Shown here: positions 21,632-30,102 of the stretch, in pieces | How positions within the stretch are numbered: the stretch's first letter is position 1 | How the letters are laid out: the number at the start of each line of letters is the position of its first letter | Assembly: GCF_022844385.1 (NCBI RefSeq) | Contig: NZ_JALHLX010000007.1 | Coordinates: forward strand, 1-52,527 | From: Hydrogenophaga sp. | GTDB lineage: Bacteria > Pseudomonadota > Gammaproteobacteria > Burkholderiales > Burkholderiaceae_C | Length of the DNA stretch: 52,527 nt | Direction of reading: 5' to 3' | Program-made: the position numbers and the translations under genes | Notes under the pieces: model-generated | Databases searched by the model: none | What the model saw: only the letters and a program-made list of their open reading frames with translations | What the model was told of the DNA's origin: nothing

Positions 21632-22162
21632 ATGAAAACCCTCACCGACCACCTCAGCCAGTACGCCGCCTACCACCGCGACCGACGAAACATCATCACC
21701 CATTTCGTGGGCATTCCCATGATCGTGCTGGCGGTGGTGGTGCTGCTGGCGCGACCCTCCTTCGTTGTGGCCGGGTGGCCGGTCTCGGCCGCGACCGTGG
21801 CCGCCATCGCGTCCACGCTGTACTACCTGCGCCTGGACCTGCGCCTGGGCGCCGTGATGGGAGCGGCGCTGCTGGGCTGCCTGTGGCTGGCCCAGGCCAC
21901 GGCAGCACTGTCGACCGGTGCGTGGGCTGCTGTGGGTGTGGGCCTCTTCGTGGTGGGCTGGATCATCCAGTTCGTCGGCCACATCTTCGAAGGTCGCAAA
22001 CCGGCTTTTGTGGACGACATCACCGGCCTGATCATCGGCCCGCTGTTCGTGGTGGCCGAGGCCGGTTTCCTGCTGGGACTGCGCCCCGAACTCGAAGCGC
22101 AGATCGAGCAGCGTGCGGGGCCAACCCGCCCGGGTCCTGCAGGTCCAGCGCAGGCGCGTTAA
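21632..22162 (+). CDS. Mpo1-like (DUF962) membrane protein
   Basis: 176 residues with four to five membrane helices. HFVGIP near residue 25, with an upstream HRDRRN, and GWIIQFVGHIFEGRKPA near 115 give the paired His motifs of the Mpo1/DUF962 family. The yeast member is an iron-dependent dioxygenase that removes one carbon from 2-hydroxy fatty acids; the bacterial role is not known. CGAGGAG lies eight bases before the ATG. It is divergent from the GST gene. Confidence 0.85.
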   Translation: MKTLTDHLSQYAAYHRDRRNIITHFVGIPMIVLAVVVLLARPSFVVAGWPVSAATVAAIASTLYYLRLDLRLGAVMGAALLGCLWLAQATAALSTGAWAAVGVGLFVVGWIIQFVGHIFEGRKPAFVDDITGLIIGPLFVVAEAGFLLGLRPELEAQIEQRAGPTRPGPAGPAQAR

Positions 22163-22200
22163 CCTCGTTTTCTTTTCAAACCATTCCCTGTCGAGGCCCC

Positions 22201-22371
22201 ATGGAAGACCCACGCTGCTGCGGTACCGGCACCTGCATCATCAACGAGGACGGCCAGTGCTGGTGCGGCCAGACCTGGGACGGTGAACGCATGTGTTTTC
22301 CCGAGGCCCGGCCGACATCACCACCCACGGTGTCCGGCGCGCAGCCGCCTGACGACGAACCGGCCAGCTGA
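22201..22371 (+). CDS. Small cysteine-rich protein, unknown function
   Basis: 56 residues, with six cysteines among the first 31: CCGTGTC, CWC and MCF. The pattern suggests metal binding or disulfides, and WCGQTWDGE makes the region look conserved rather than random. The remaining tail is Pro/Ser-rich. There is no signal peptide. It lies 38 bases after the Mpo1-like gene and may be cotranscribed. I recall similar short proteins in Burkholderiales without a known role. Confidence 0.6.
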   Translation: MEDPRCCGTGTCIINEDGQCWCGQTWDGERMCFPEARPTSPPTVSGAQPPDDEPAS

Positions 22372-22419
22372 CCCGCCCTGCTGGCCGGGAAATGTGGCTT
22401 TCCCGCACGGTATCGGTTG

Positions 22420-22434
22420 GTCACCGTACAGACC
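22420..22434 (+). promoter_or_regulatory. Copy 1 of the directional motif GYYACCGWACRGACS
   Basis: GTCACCGTACAGACC on the plus strand, 74 bases before the ATG at 22509 and pointing at it. It is one of four close copies in the window, each placed similarly before a gene. It may be a promoter or activator element; I cannot assign a factor. Confidence 0.5.
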
Positions 22435-22508
22435 CACTGGGCCAAATGCCCGAGGCTCGCATCTTTGCCAGGCGCTTGCGCGTCTGGGACCCACCCCGGA
22501 GATGCCCC

Positions 22509-23039
22509 ATGCTTCGTGCCCCATCCCCATTCCTGTCCCAACTGCCCGATCTGCCCGCTCCGCATGGCGCGGCGAGCGCTGCACGCACCATCTTCACCCA
22601 GCGCACCAATGCCGTGGTGCCGCTGCACTGGCTCTCCACCGCCGCCGCGTTTTCCGGCACGGGTGGCCTGGTCAGCGGCGATGACCTGGCAGAGCTGATC
22701 CGGCACCGTTGCGAGGTGGCAGGCTGGTTGCCCGAATCGCAACCGGTGTCGCTGGTGGCGCGCTGGATCGTGACCCGGTCCGTGGTCTCGCTCGACAGCC
22801 CCTGGGGCCCGATGTTTCCGCTGTTCCAGTTCGACCTGCCCACCGCCGCGGTGGTGGATGCCATGGCACCGCTGCTGGACGAACTGCGCCCGGTGTTCGA
22901 CGATGTTGAGCTTGCGTTGTGGTTCGTCACGCCCAACGACTGGCTGGGCGGCGCCCGCCCGGTCTCGGCCATGCACCACAGCCTGCCCGCCGTGTTGCAA
23001 GCCGCGCGCGCCGACCGTTTTGTGGCCGGCGGGCACTGA
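22509..23039 (+). CDS. Hypothetical protein with MbcA/ParS-like C-terminus
   Basis: 176 residues, no signal or membrane segment. CGGAGA seven bases before the ATG supports the start. The last about 50 residues (LWFVTPNDWLGGARPVSAM, then VLQAARADRF) resemble the toxin-binding tail of MbcA/ParS/Xre antitoxins, where a W...PN..L.G..P pattern is common. No RES-type toxin gene is beside it and no N-terminal helix-turn-helix is evident, so it is not a standard toxin-antitoxin pair. Function unknown. It carries motif copy 1 upstream, which links it to the kinase gene and the glycine-zipper/small-protein pair. Confidence 0.65.
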   Translation: MLRAPSPFLSQLPDLPAPHGAASAARTIFTQRTNAVVPLHWLSTAAAFSGTGGLVSGDDLAELIRHRCEVAGWLPESQPVSLVARWIVTRSVVSLDSPWGPMFPLFQFDLPTAAVVDAMAPLLDELRPVFDDVELALWFVTPNDWLGGARPVSAMHHSLPAVLQAARADRFVAGGH

Positions 23040-23242
23040 GCGAGCCGGGTCGGGGGCTTGGCCAGGCAGACCGAGGCAGCTGGTGTGCCGCGTTTGCCAG
23101 GCTTCTGAATGACGTCAGACCTCGCTCGGGTCAGGGGGCGTTGCTGGATGTTCAACGCTGTTGCGCACGCTCAATGGCATCCGGGCAGCACCGCTTCAAC
23201 ATCTTTCCTGTCTTGTCCCCCCTATCCCACAGGAGCAACACC

Positions 23243-23671
23243 ATGAACGAACTTCGCACCATCGACCCCTTTGCCCTCGATCCCTTCGACGATGCATTCC
23301 GCTCGCTCATGCGTCCATGGCGCATGGAGATCCCCCAGGCGGCTCCACGCATCAAGATCGATCTCACCGAGCAGGAAGGCAGCTACGTCGTCAAGGCCGA
23401 CATTCCCGGCGTGAAGAAGGAAGACATCGACGTGCGCGTCGACGGCAACACGGTCACCATCAGCGCCGAGCTGAAGTCGGAGAAGGAAGAGAAGGGCAAC
23501 GGCGACCGCGTGTTGCGCCGCGAGCGCCAGGAGGGCTACGCCAGCCGCAGCTTCAGCCTGGCCTGCCCGGTGGATGACGGCAAGGTGCAGGCCAGCTACA
23601 AAGACGGCATCCTGGAACTGACCCTGCCGAAGAAGGCCGACACCGCCAGCAAACGCATCACGATCCAGTGA
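23243..23671 (+). CDS. Small heat shock protein, Hsp20/alpha-crystallin family
   Basis: 142 residues. The alpha-crystallin domain spans about 35-130 (IKIDLTEQEGSYVVKADIPGVKKEDIDV, with the hallmark ADIPGV and the later DGILELTLPK). The N-terminal arm is short (DPFDDAFRSLMRPW) and the tail ends KRITIQ with an I-x-I-type anchor. It holds unfolded proteins in the cytoplasm without ATP. CAGGAG lies eight bases before the ATG. It converges on a universal stress protein gene, consistent with a stress locus. Confidence 0.95.
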   Translation: MNELRTIDPFALDPFDDAFRSLMRPWRMEIPQAAPRIKIDLTEQEGSYVVKADIPGVKKEDIDVRVDGNTVTISAELKSEKEEKGNGDRVLRRERQEGYASRSFSLACPVDDGKVQASYKDGILELTLPKKADTASKRITIQ

Positions 23672-23753
23672 CGCCCTGAACGCGCTGGCCCACTCCGGCG
23701 TTCGCGGGCAAGACGGCCAGGTCCCCGCTGGCCCAAAGCCGGTGAGGACCTGC

Positions 23754-24575
23754 TCAATGCGCCATCAGCACCGGCAGCGTCATTGAGGCCAGCACCGTGC
23801 GTGTCGCACCACCCAGCACCCACTCGCGCGTGCGGCCGTGTCCATAGCAGCCCATCACGAGCAGGTCGGCCCCTACGTCCGCCGCCATCGACAGCAGGCG
23901 TTCGCCGACATCGCTGTCTTCAGAACCACCCGCGTGCGTTCTGAGGTCCACGCCGTGCGTCTTCAGATAGCCTTGCAGCGACAGCAGCGGCGCATCCACG
24001 TCCTCGCCGAAACAAACGGCGTGCACCTGCCCCGCGCGTTGCAGCCAGGGCAGGGCCGCCGACAGGGCGCGGGCCGAGGTCCGGGTTTCCTTCCAGGCCA
24101 CCAGCACCGTGCGGCCGACAGGGCCGATGGCGCCGGTGTACGGCACGATCAGGCCGGGGCGACCACTGTCGAGCAGCACGCTGGAGACAAAGTCGGAGGG
24201 CAGTTCCGCAGCCGCGGGGTCGTCCGCGTTGCGCTGGCCCAGGATCACCAGATCGGCATACAGGGCTTGCCGCGCGAAGCCCCACGGCCCATCCGCCAGC
24301 GGATCAGCCCAAAGAAGCCGCCCATGGCCGGCAGCGATCTTCTGGAACCCGGTGCGGATCTTCCCGAGGGCCTCCTTGTCCAGCTCCCTCATGGCCGCAA
24401 CCGCGGCGCCCGCGCCCTCCATGGCGAACGGGTAGCGCACCAGGGCGGTCAGCAAGCAGGGTTGCCCGGTGACCTCGACCCCGAAATCGTCGGCCAGTTG
24501 GCGCGCGAGTGTGATGCGCTCCTGCGTGCGGGCCGAACTGTCGAGGTGCAGCAAGATGGTTCCGGGAGTCTGCAT
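23754..24575 (-). CDS. Universal stress protein, tandem UspA-like
   Basis: 273 residues made of two UspA-like halves. The N-terminal half (TILLHLDSSARTQERI, then DLVILGQRNAD) is degenerate. The C-terminal half has VLVAWKETRTSARAL and the full nucleotide-binding end GCYGHGRTREWVLGGATRTVL (G-x2-G-x9-G-S/T pattern). It is expected in the cytoplasm and to bind ATP or a related nucleotide. It converges on hsp20 with an 82-base spacer that holds a weak GGCCAG/CTGGCC stem at 23715-23733. Confidence 0.9.
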   Translation of the reverse strand: MQTPGTILLHLDSSARTQERITLARQLADDFGVEVTGQPCLLTALVRYPFAMEGAGAAVAAMRELDKEALGKIRTGFQKIAAGHGRLLWADPLADGPWGFARQALYADLVILGQRNADDPAAAELPSDFVSSVLLDSGRPGLIVPYTGAIGPVGRTVLVAWKETRTSARALSAALPWLQRAGQVHAVCFGEDVDAPLLSLQGYLKTHGVDLRTHAGGSEDSDVGERLLSMAADVGADLLVMGCYGHGRTREWVLGGATRTVLASMTLPVLMAH

Positions 24576-24793
24576 GGTGATTCCTTGGGCGGTGTGCTCG
24601 GGAAGGGCCGAACTTAACGCCGGCCGCCGGGGGCCAGGTTGCGCAGGATCAATGCGGAAGAAAACCAGCGCCGGGGCGTTTCATTGAGCGCGCTCAACGT
24701 GCCCGGCATCACCGCCCCTAGTCTCTTCATGGACCCGTGGCTGTGGTCATGCAGCGGCGGTCCAGGTGCAACAGGCATTCACAGGAGACAGAG

Positions 24794-25060
24794 ATGAAGC
24801 AGACATCAGGCAGCACGGCGCGCGCGCGAACAGCGGTCAAGCGTCCCCCCATGGCGATGAAGGCCCAGGGAGACGGCCATGCCCTTCCCGAAGGGCCCGA
24901 GGCTGAGGCCTCGCACGCCATGCGCATCCACGAAGTGGCCTACGCGCTCTACGAGGCCCGGGGTTGCGTGGATGGGCACGCCCTCGAAGATTGGCTCGCG
25001 GCCGAGGCGGCCGTGTCTGCCGACGGGCATGGCACCCGGTCTTCGGCTGGCGACCACTGA
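24794..25060 (+). CDS. DUF2934 family small protein
   Basis: 88 residues. Residues about 44-70 (RIHEVAYALYEARGCVDGHALEDWLAAEA) match the short DUF2934 helix-turn motif, which usually reads I..RAY.LWE..G...G....DW..AE. The N-terminal half is basic and probably disordered. AGGAG at 24783-24787 fits the start. Proteins of this kind are often near stress and envelope genes; the function is unknown. It converges on a DUF2177 gene. Confidence 0.78.
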   Translation: MKQTSGSTARARTAVKRPPMAMKAQGDGHALPEGPEAEASHAMRIHEVAYALYEARGCVDGHALEDWLAAEAAVSADGHGTRSSAGDH

Positions 25061-25088
25061 CCACTGACCGCTGCCGCAGCACGGTTGC

Positions 25089-25496
25089 TCAGTCCCGCGT
25101 GGCCCAGTCCAGCGCAGCCTTGCCACCCGCAGCCGAGGCGGTGCTCACCAGCGTGCCCCAGGCCATGTCGATCAGCGAGAGCTTCCAGGGCCAGTCCTTG
25201 AGCGTGGCCCAGTTGGTCAGGTCGTAGGTGGCGTAGGTGAAGAAGCCGAACAGCGCAGCCATGGTCAGCGTCGTGGCCCAGCTGTGGGGCGCGGTGTGCG
25301 GCGCCACGGCAAAGATCACCAGGCCCAGCGCGAACAGCAGGTAGAACACCACGGCCACCGGCACATTGGGCGCGGCGGCCATGAGGTGACCCAGGCCTTG
25401 CTGGTACATCGGCTTGGCGATCACGCCGAGCCAGATCAGGTCGAGCACGATCATCACCAGGGCGGTGCCACCGTAAGCGGCGAGGTACTTGTTCAT
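25089..25496 (-). CDS. DUF2177 family membrane protein
   Basis: 135 residues with four membrane helices. The N-terminal DLIWLGVIAKPMYQ and the central YATYDLTNWATLKDWPW are hallmarks of DUF2177. Function unknown. It follows the sugar dehydrogenase gene by 37 bases on the same strand and probably shares its mRNA. Confidence 0.88.
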   Translation of the reverse strand: MNKYLAAYGGTALVMIVLDLIWLGVIAKPMYQQGLGHLMAAAPNVPVAVVFYLLFALGLVIFAVAPHTAPHSWATTLTMAALFGFFTYATYDLTNWATLKDWPWKLSLIDMAWGTLVSTASAAGGKAALDWATRD

Positions 25497-25533
25497 GGTG
25501 TCTTTCGGAAAACTCGGGGTGGTTCTTGGTCGT

Positions 25534-26874
25534 TCAGGGCTTCTGGCTCACGCGCCAGATCACGTTGCCCACGTCGTCGGCCACCAGCAGCGCGCCTCGT
25601 GTGTCCACTGCCACGCCCACCGGCCGGCCCAGCGCCTCGCCTTGTTCGCTGAGGAAACCGGTCAGTACGTCGACCGGCTGGCCCGCTGGCTGGTTGCCCT
25701 GGAAGGGCACGAAGATCACCTTGTAGCCGCTGTGCGGGCGGCGGTTCCATGAGCCGTGCTGGCCGATGAACATGCCGCTGGCAAACGGTGCGCCCAGCGC
25801 GTTGCCGGTGGACGAGGCCAGGCCGAGCGAGGCGGTGTGCGGGCCCAGCGCGTAGTCGGGCTTGAGGGCCGTGGCCACCAGGTCGGGGCGGGGTGGTTTC
25901 ACGCGCACGTCCACCGTCTGGCCGAAGTAGCTCCAGGGCCAGCCGTAGAAGCCGCCGTCCTTCACCGAGGTGAGGTAGTCGGGCACCAGGTCGCTGCCGA
26001 GTTCGTCGCGCTCGTTCACCACGGTCCACAGCGTCTGGCCCGAAGCATCCCAAGCCATGCCCACGGGGTTGCGCAGGCCGGAGCCGTACACGCGGTTCGC
26101 CCCGGTCTTCACGTCCACCGCCCAGATGGCGGCGCGGCCCACCTCGGCCTCCAGTCCGCGTTCGCCCACATTGCTGTTGGAGCCCACGGCGACAAAGAGC
26201 GTGGTGCCATCGGGGCTGGCCAGCAAGTTCTTGGTCCAGTGGTGGTTCACGCCGGCGGGCAGCTTCACCAGCTCGGTGGCGGGCGCGGTGATGGTGGTGT
26301 CGCCACTCCGGTAGGGGTAGCTCACCACCGCGTCGGCGTTGGCCACATACAGGCGCTCGCCAATGAGCGCCATGCCGAAGGGCGAGCGCAGGTCGCGCAA
26401 CAGCACCGAGCGGGTGTCGGCCACGCCGTCGCCGTTGGCGTCGCGCAGCAGGGTGATGCGGTTGGCGCTGGGCACACCCGCACCGGCACGTTTCATCACC
26501 TGGCCAGCGATCCAGTCCATCACACCCGTGGTTCCGGCGGGTTTGGGCGGCGCGTTGCTCTCGGCCACCAGCACGTCGCCGTTGGGCAACACCATCAGCC
26601 AGCGCGGGTGGTCCAGTCCGCTGGCGAACGCGCCCACGCGCAGGCCGGCGGCGGGCACGGGTGCTGCACCCGCAGGCCAGCCTTTGGCGGGCGCGATGTT
26701 GACGGTCGGGATCAGCGTGGTGGCGGGTTCGGGCAAGGTGGGGGTGGGGCCAGTGCCTTGCGCCACCGAGAGCTTGGCGGACTCGGCGCAGGCACCCAGC
26801 AACAACACGCTCGCCAGCACGGTGGGGAGCAACAGGAGCGGGCGTGGTGAACGCGTTTGGGGGGCTTGGTTCAT
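25534..26874 (-). CDS. PQQ-dependent sugar dehydrogenase-like lipoprotein (L-sorbosone dehydrogenase type)
   Basis: 446 residues. A signal with lipobox LGAC near residue 28 predicts a lipoprotein. The six-bladed propeller follows: [77 protein letters not shown], and [14 protein letters not shown] near the end. This is the soluble glucose/sorbosone dehydrogenase fold that uses PQQ and Ca2+ to oxidise aldoses in the periplasm. No PQQ synthesis genes are in the window. It is divergent from the hybrid kinase gene with 163 bases between. Confidence 0.87.
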   Translation of the reverse strand: MNQAPQTRSPRPLLLLPTVLASVLLLGACAESAKLSVAQGTGPTPTLPEPATTLIPTVNIAPAKGWPAGAAPVPAAGLRVGAFASGLDHPRWLMVLPNGDVLVAESNAPPKPAGTTGVMDWIAGQVMKRAGAGVPSANRITLLRDANGDGVADTRSVLLRDLRSPFGMALIGERLYVANADAVVSYPYRSGDTTITAPATELVKLPAGVNHHWTKNLLASPDGTTLFVAVGSNSNVGERGLEAEVGRAAIWAVDVKTGANRVYGSGLRNPVGMAWDASGQTLWTVVNERDELGSDLVPDYLTSVKDGGFYGWPWSYFGQTVDVRVKPPRPDLVATALKPDYALGPHTASLGLASSTGNALGAPFASGMFIGQHGSWNRRPHSGYKVIFVPFQGNQPAGQPVDVLTGFLSEQGEALGRPVGVAVDTRGALLVADDVGNVIWRVSQKP

Positions 26875-26950
26875 CTGCCCAGCCTAAGCGGGGCGGCGGG
26901 GCATGTCCATGCATAGCCCTTCGAGGTGGTAGCCTCAATCCTTTGTGTGG

Positions 26951-26965
26951 GCTACCGAACGGACG
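26951..26965 (+). promoter_or_regulatory. Copy 2 of the directional motif GYYACCGWACRGACS
   Basis: GCTACCGAACGGACG on the plus strand, 72 bases before the kinase ATG at 27038 and pointing at it. It differs from copies 3 and 4 at only a few positions. The spacing to the start codon is nearly the same as for copy 1 (74) and copy 4 (76). Confidence 0.5.
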
Positions 26966-27037
26966 TGGCCCGGCTCCTTGCGTAGCGTCCGGGGTGGCCG
27001 CCCGCTTCGGGCCGCGCCGTACTTCGAAGAACAACCG

Positions 27038-28696
27038 ATGCCAGAGCAACGCGCCCCCGACTCCCAACCCGCTGCCTTGCTCAAGGCCGGATCGTTGCAG
27101 ACAGCCATCCTCAACAGCGCCAACTTCTCGATCATCGCCACCGACGAAAAGGGCGTGATCCAGATTTTCAACGTGGGTGCCGAGCACATGCTGGGCTACC
27201 ACGCGGACGAGGTGATCGACCGGGTGAGCCCGAGCGACCTGCACGATCCCATGGAGGTCACGGCCCGCGCGGTGGCCCTCACCACCGAGCTGGCCACGCC
27301 GATCGCTCCCGGTTTCGAAGCGCTGGCTTTCAAGGCTTCCCGCGGCATCGAGGACATCTACGAGCTCACCTACATCCGCAAGGACGGCAGCCGTTTCCCC
27401 GCCATCGTCTCCATCACCGCGCTGCGCGATGACCACGAGACGCTCATTGGCTACCTGTTGATCGGCACCGACAACTCCGCACGCAAGCTGGTGGAGCAGC
27501 AACTCAACGAAGCGGTGGCCGCAGCCGAAAAAGCCAACCTCGCCAAGTCCGACTTCCTCTCCAGCATGAGCCACGAGTTGCGCACGCCGCTCAACGCCAT
27601 CCTGGGTTTTGCGCAGCTGGTCGAGTCGGGCACGCCCACGCCCACGCCCACGCAGAAGCGCAGCGTTGACCAGATCCTCAAGGCCGGTTGGTACCTGCTG
27701 GAGCTCATCAACGAAATCCTGGACCTGGCGCTCATCGAGTCGGGCAAGCTGTCCTTGTCGGTGGAGCCGGTTTCGCTGACCGAGGTCCTGACGGAATGCC
27801 GCGCCATGGTCGAGTCCCAGGCGGCGCAACGCGGCATCGGCATGGCCTTTCCGCGCATGCCGGCCCAGGGCTATGTGAACGCCGACCGCACGCGCCTCAA
27901 GCAGGTGCTGATCAACCTGCTGTTCAACGCCATCAAGTACAACCAGCCCAACGGCCGCGTGTCGGTGGAGTGCACCGAACAGACCGCAGGCACCTTGCGC
28001 ATCAGCGTGCGCGACACCGGCGCGGGACTCACGCCCGAGCAGGTGAGCCAGCTCTTTCAGCCGTTCAACCGGCTGGGCCAGGAATCGGGGCATGAAGAGG
28101 GCACCGGCATCGGCCTGGTGGTCACCCAGCGGCTGGTGCACCTCATGGGTGGCGACATCGGCGCCGACAGCACCCAGGGCGTGGGCAGTGTGTTCTGGGT
28201 TGAAATGGCCCTGGCCAGCGCGCCGGGCCTGGCACTGGAGTTGACGGAAGAGCAGCCAGCCCCACTGGCCGCCGATGGTGCAGAGATGCACACCGTGCTG
28301 TACGTCGAGGACAACCCGGCCAATCTGGAGCTGGTCGAGCAGATCATCGCCCGCCGCTCCAACCTGCGCCTGCTGGGTGCCGCCGATGCGAGCCTGGGCA
28401 TCGAGTTCGCGCGGGTCTACCGGCCCAAGGTCATCCTCATGGACATCAACCTGCCGGGCATCAGCGGCATCGAGGCCATGAAGATCTTGCGCAGAGACCC
28501 CGTCACCGCGCACATTCCCATCATTGCGCTCAGCGCCAACGCCGTGCCGCGCGACATCCAGCGTGGCATGGAGGCCGGCTTCTTCAACTACATCACCAAA
28601 CCCATCAAGGTCGGCCAACTCATGGACGCGATCGATGCGGCGTTGGCGGTCTCCAGCCTGCCAAAGGGTATGGACACTCAGCAGGACATCGCATGA
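27038..28696 (+). CDS. PAS hybrid histidine kinase with C-terminal receiver
   Basis: 552 residues, no membrane segment. A PAS domain spans about 20-145 (AILNSANFSIIATDEKGVIQIFN, then GSRFPAIVSITALRD). The phospho-acceptor H-box SMSHELRTPLNAILGF has His179. The HATPase domain spans about 285-400 with an N-box NLLFNAIKYNQ and a G-box GTGIGLVV. A receiver follows from about 420 with acidic VEDN and phospho-Asp in ILMDINLPG. It is a cytosolic sensor able to pass phosphate to its own receiver. The start at 27038 is preferred to 26945. It overlaps the next gene by four bases (ATGA), so the two proteins are very likely partners. Confidence 0.93.
   Translation: MPEQRAPDSQPAALLKAGSLQTAILNSANFSIIATDEKGVIQIFNVGAEHMLGYHADEVIDRVSPSDLHDPMEVTARAVALTTELATPIAPGFEALAFKASRGIEDIYELTYIRKDGSRFPAIVSITALRDDHETLIGYLLIGTDNSARKLVEQQLNEAVAAAEKANLAKSDFLSSMSHELRTPLNAILGFAQLVESGTPTPTPTQKRSVDQILKAGWYLLELINEILDLALIESGKLSLSVEPVSLTEVLTECRAMVESQAAQRGIGMAFPRMPAQGYVNADRTRLKQVLINLLFNAIKYNQPNGRVSVECTEQTAGTLRISVRDTGAGLTPEQVSQLFQPFNRLGQESGHEEGTGIGLVVTQRLVHLMGGDIGADSTQGVGSVFWVEMALASAPGLALELTEEQPAPLAADGAEMHTVLYVEDNPANLELVEQIIARRSNLRLLGAADASLGIEFARVYRPKVILMDINLPGISGIEAMKILRRDPVTAHIPIIALSANAVPRDIQRGMEAGFFNYITKPIKVGQLMDAIDAALAVSSLPKGMDTQQDIA
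27631..27654 (+). repeat. Hexanucleotide tandem repeat inside the kinase gene
   Basis: CACGCC occurs three times, followed by CACGCA, just after the H-box helix. It encodes a Thr-Pro run (GTPTPTPTQ). Slippage here would change length by two residues without breaking the frame and could lengthen the loop between the two dimerisation helices. Confidence 0.8.
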
Positions 28697-29514
28697 CCAT
28701 CACCGCCCAAGACATCCTCAACGCCCGCATCCTGATCGTTGACGACCAACAGAGCAACGTGATGCTGCTGGAAGAGATGCTCACCAGCGCCGGTTACACC
28801 CAGGTGACCACCACCATGGATCCGGCCGCCGTCACCGGCATGCACCGCCGCACGCCGTTCGACCTCATCCTGCTCGACCTGCAGATGCCCGGCATGGACG
28901 GTTTCCAGGTGATGGAAGGCCTCAAGGCCAACGCGATCGACGACTACATCCCGGTTCTGGTGATCACGGCGCAGCCGGGCCACAAACTGCGCGCGCTGCA
29001 GTCAGGCGCCAAGGACTTCGTGAGCAAACCCTTCGACATGCTCGAGGTCCGCACCCGCATCCACAACCTGCTGGAAGTGCGCCTGCTGCACCAGCGCCTG
29101 GCCAACCTGAACCACGCGCTGGAGCTCGAAGTGCAGGAGCGCACGGCCGAGCTGCGCGAGAGCGAGGCGCGCTACCGCGCACTCACCGAGCTGGCCACCG
29201 ACTGGTACTGGGAGCAGGACAAGGAAGGTCGTTTCACCCGTGTCTCGGGCCCGGTGCTGGAGATGCTGGGCATGCGTGTGGACCCGCTGGTGGACGGGCC
29301 CGAGGAGCCCGCGGCCGACGACGGTTGGAACCTGGTGCAGCGCGCCGGCCTGCAGGCCCGCATTGCAGCCCGCACACCGTTCCTGGACGTGCAGCTGGAC
29401 CACGTCTCGCCCAAAGGCGAAAAGCGCAGCTACCGCGTCAGCGGCACGCCCATGTTTGACGGCGCCTGCAACTTCATCGGCTACCGCGGCTTCGGGGTCG
29501 AAATCCTCACGTGA
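28693..29514 (+). CDS. Response regulator with receiver, coiled coil and PAS domain
   Basis: 273 residues. The receiver spans 10-130 with Asp pair VDDQ, phospho-Asp62 in ILLDLQMPG and the conserved Lys in VSKPFD. A coiled coil follows (about 130-160, LNHALELEVQERTAELRESEARYRAL), then a PAS domain to the end (FTRVSGPVLEMLGM, then GYRGFGVEI). There is no DNA-binding, GGDEF, EAL or kinase output. It may act through protein contact, or as a scaffold for the upstream kinase, with which it overlaps by ATGA. It converges on the PAP2 gene. Confidence 0.92.
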   Translation: MTITAQDILNARILIVDDQQSNVMLLEEMLTSAGYTQVTTTMDPAAVTGMHRRTPFDLILLDLQMPGMDGFQVMEGLKANAIDDYIPVLVITAQPGHKLRALQSGAKDFVSKPFDMLEVRTRIHNLLEVRLLHQRLANLNHALELEVQERTAELRESEARYRALTELATDWYWEQDKEGRFTRVSGPVLEMLGMRVDPLVDGPEEPAADDGWNLVQRAGLQARIAARTPFLDVQLDHVSPKGEKRSYRVSGTPMFDGACNFIGYRGFGVEILT

Positions 29515-29534
29515 GCGGCGAGGGCGTGGTGCCG

Positions 29535-30092
29535 TCAGCCCAGGCCGAACAGCCGGGCTCCCGCCCAGCCCAGGGTGCCGCCCAGGCCCAGACCCAGCAG
29601 CACGTCGCTGGGAAAGTGGGCACCCGCGTAGACACGCGCCCAGGCCGTGGCCAGCGCAATGGCGCCCAGCACCGTCAGCAAGGGGTGAGCGGGTGCCGCC
29701 ACCGCCATGAACCCGACCACCGCGCCCATCACGGCCGCGTGGGTGCTCGGCAGACCGGCACGGGGGCCGTGCTTCAGGTGGTTGTGGCTGAGACCCACGG
29801 CAAACGGTCGGGGCGCGGCCCAGAACACCGCGCATTGTTTGCTGGCCACTTGCGCCACCGTGGCCGTGACCAGCACCTGCAGCAACAACCATCCACCCGC
29901 AGGCATGGTGCCTGCCATGATCACCAGCGTGAGCAACATCGGTGCCCAGCTGCGGTGGGCGATGGCACAAGCCACCGGCAGCAGCAGCAGGCGTGCACCG
30001 TGGCCAGCCCTCATCCATCGGAACAGCCACACGTCGAAGCGCCGCAGACCCCAGGTGTCGCCGTTGGCGCTGGTTGGGAAAGCCGGTTCCAT
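29535..30092 (-). CDS. PAP2 family membrane phosphatase
   Basis: 185 residues with about five membrane helices. The acid phosphatase motifs appear in order: KQCAVFWAAPRP (motif 1), PSTHAAV (motif 2, in place of the usual PSGH) and ARVYAGAHFPSDVLLG (motif 3, with catalytic His and Asp). It probably removes phosphate from lipids such as undecaprenyl diphosphate or phosphatidate at the outer face of the inner membrane. The start at 30092 begins with a short hydrophilic stretch. It lies ten bases after the 5'-nucleotidase gene on the same strand and probably shares its transcript. Confidence 0.88.
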   Translation of the reverse strand: MEPAFPTSANGDTWGLRRFDVWLFRWMRAGHGARLLLLPVACAIAHRSWAPMLLTLVIMAGTMPAGGWLLLQVLVTATVAQVASKQCAVFWAAPRPFAVGLSHNHLKHGPRAGLPSTHAAVMGAVVGFMAVAAPAHPLLTVLGAIALATAWARVYAGAHFPSDVLLGLGLGGTLGWAGARLFGLG

Positions 30093-30102
30093 GGGTGGGC
30101 GC

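Noticed and set aside
22919..23671. Extended hsp20 start far upstream of ATG 23243
   Set aside because: The extension overlaps the previous gene and reads as low-complexity Arg/Gly; CAGGAG and the family start support 23243.
23715..23733. GGCCAG/CTGGCC stem between hsp20 and the universal stress gene as a terminator
   Set aside because: Six base pairs, GC loop and no T-run on either strand; too weak to list as a feature.
27631..27654. Hexanucleotide run considered as a CRISPR or VNTR array
   Set aside because: Only four 6-bp units inside a coding sequence, without spacers; kept as a simple repeat.
25493..28618. 1041-codon minus-strand open frame
   Set aside because: It crosses the sugar dehydrogenase and kinase genes in non-coding frames and has the same biased composition.
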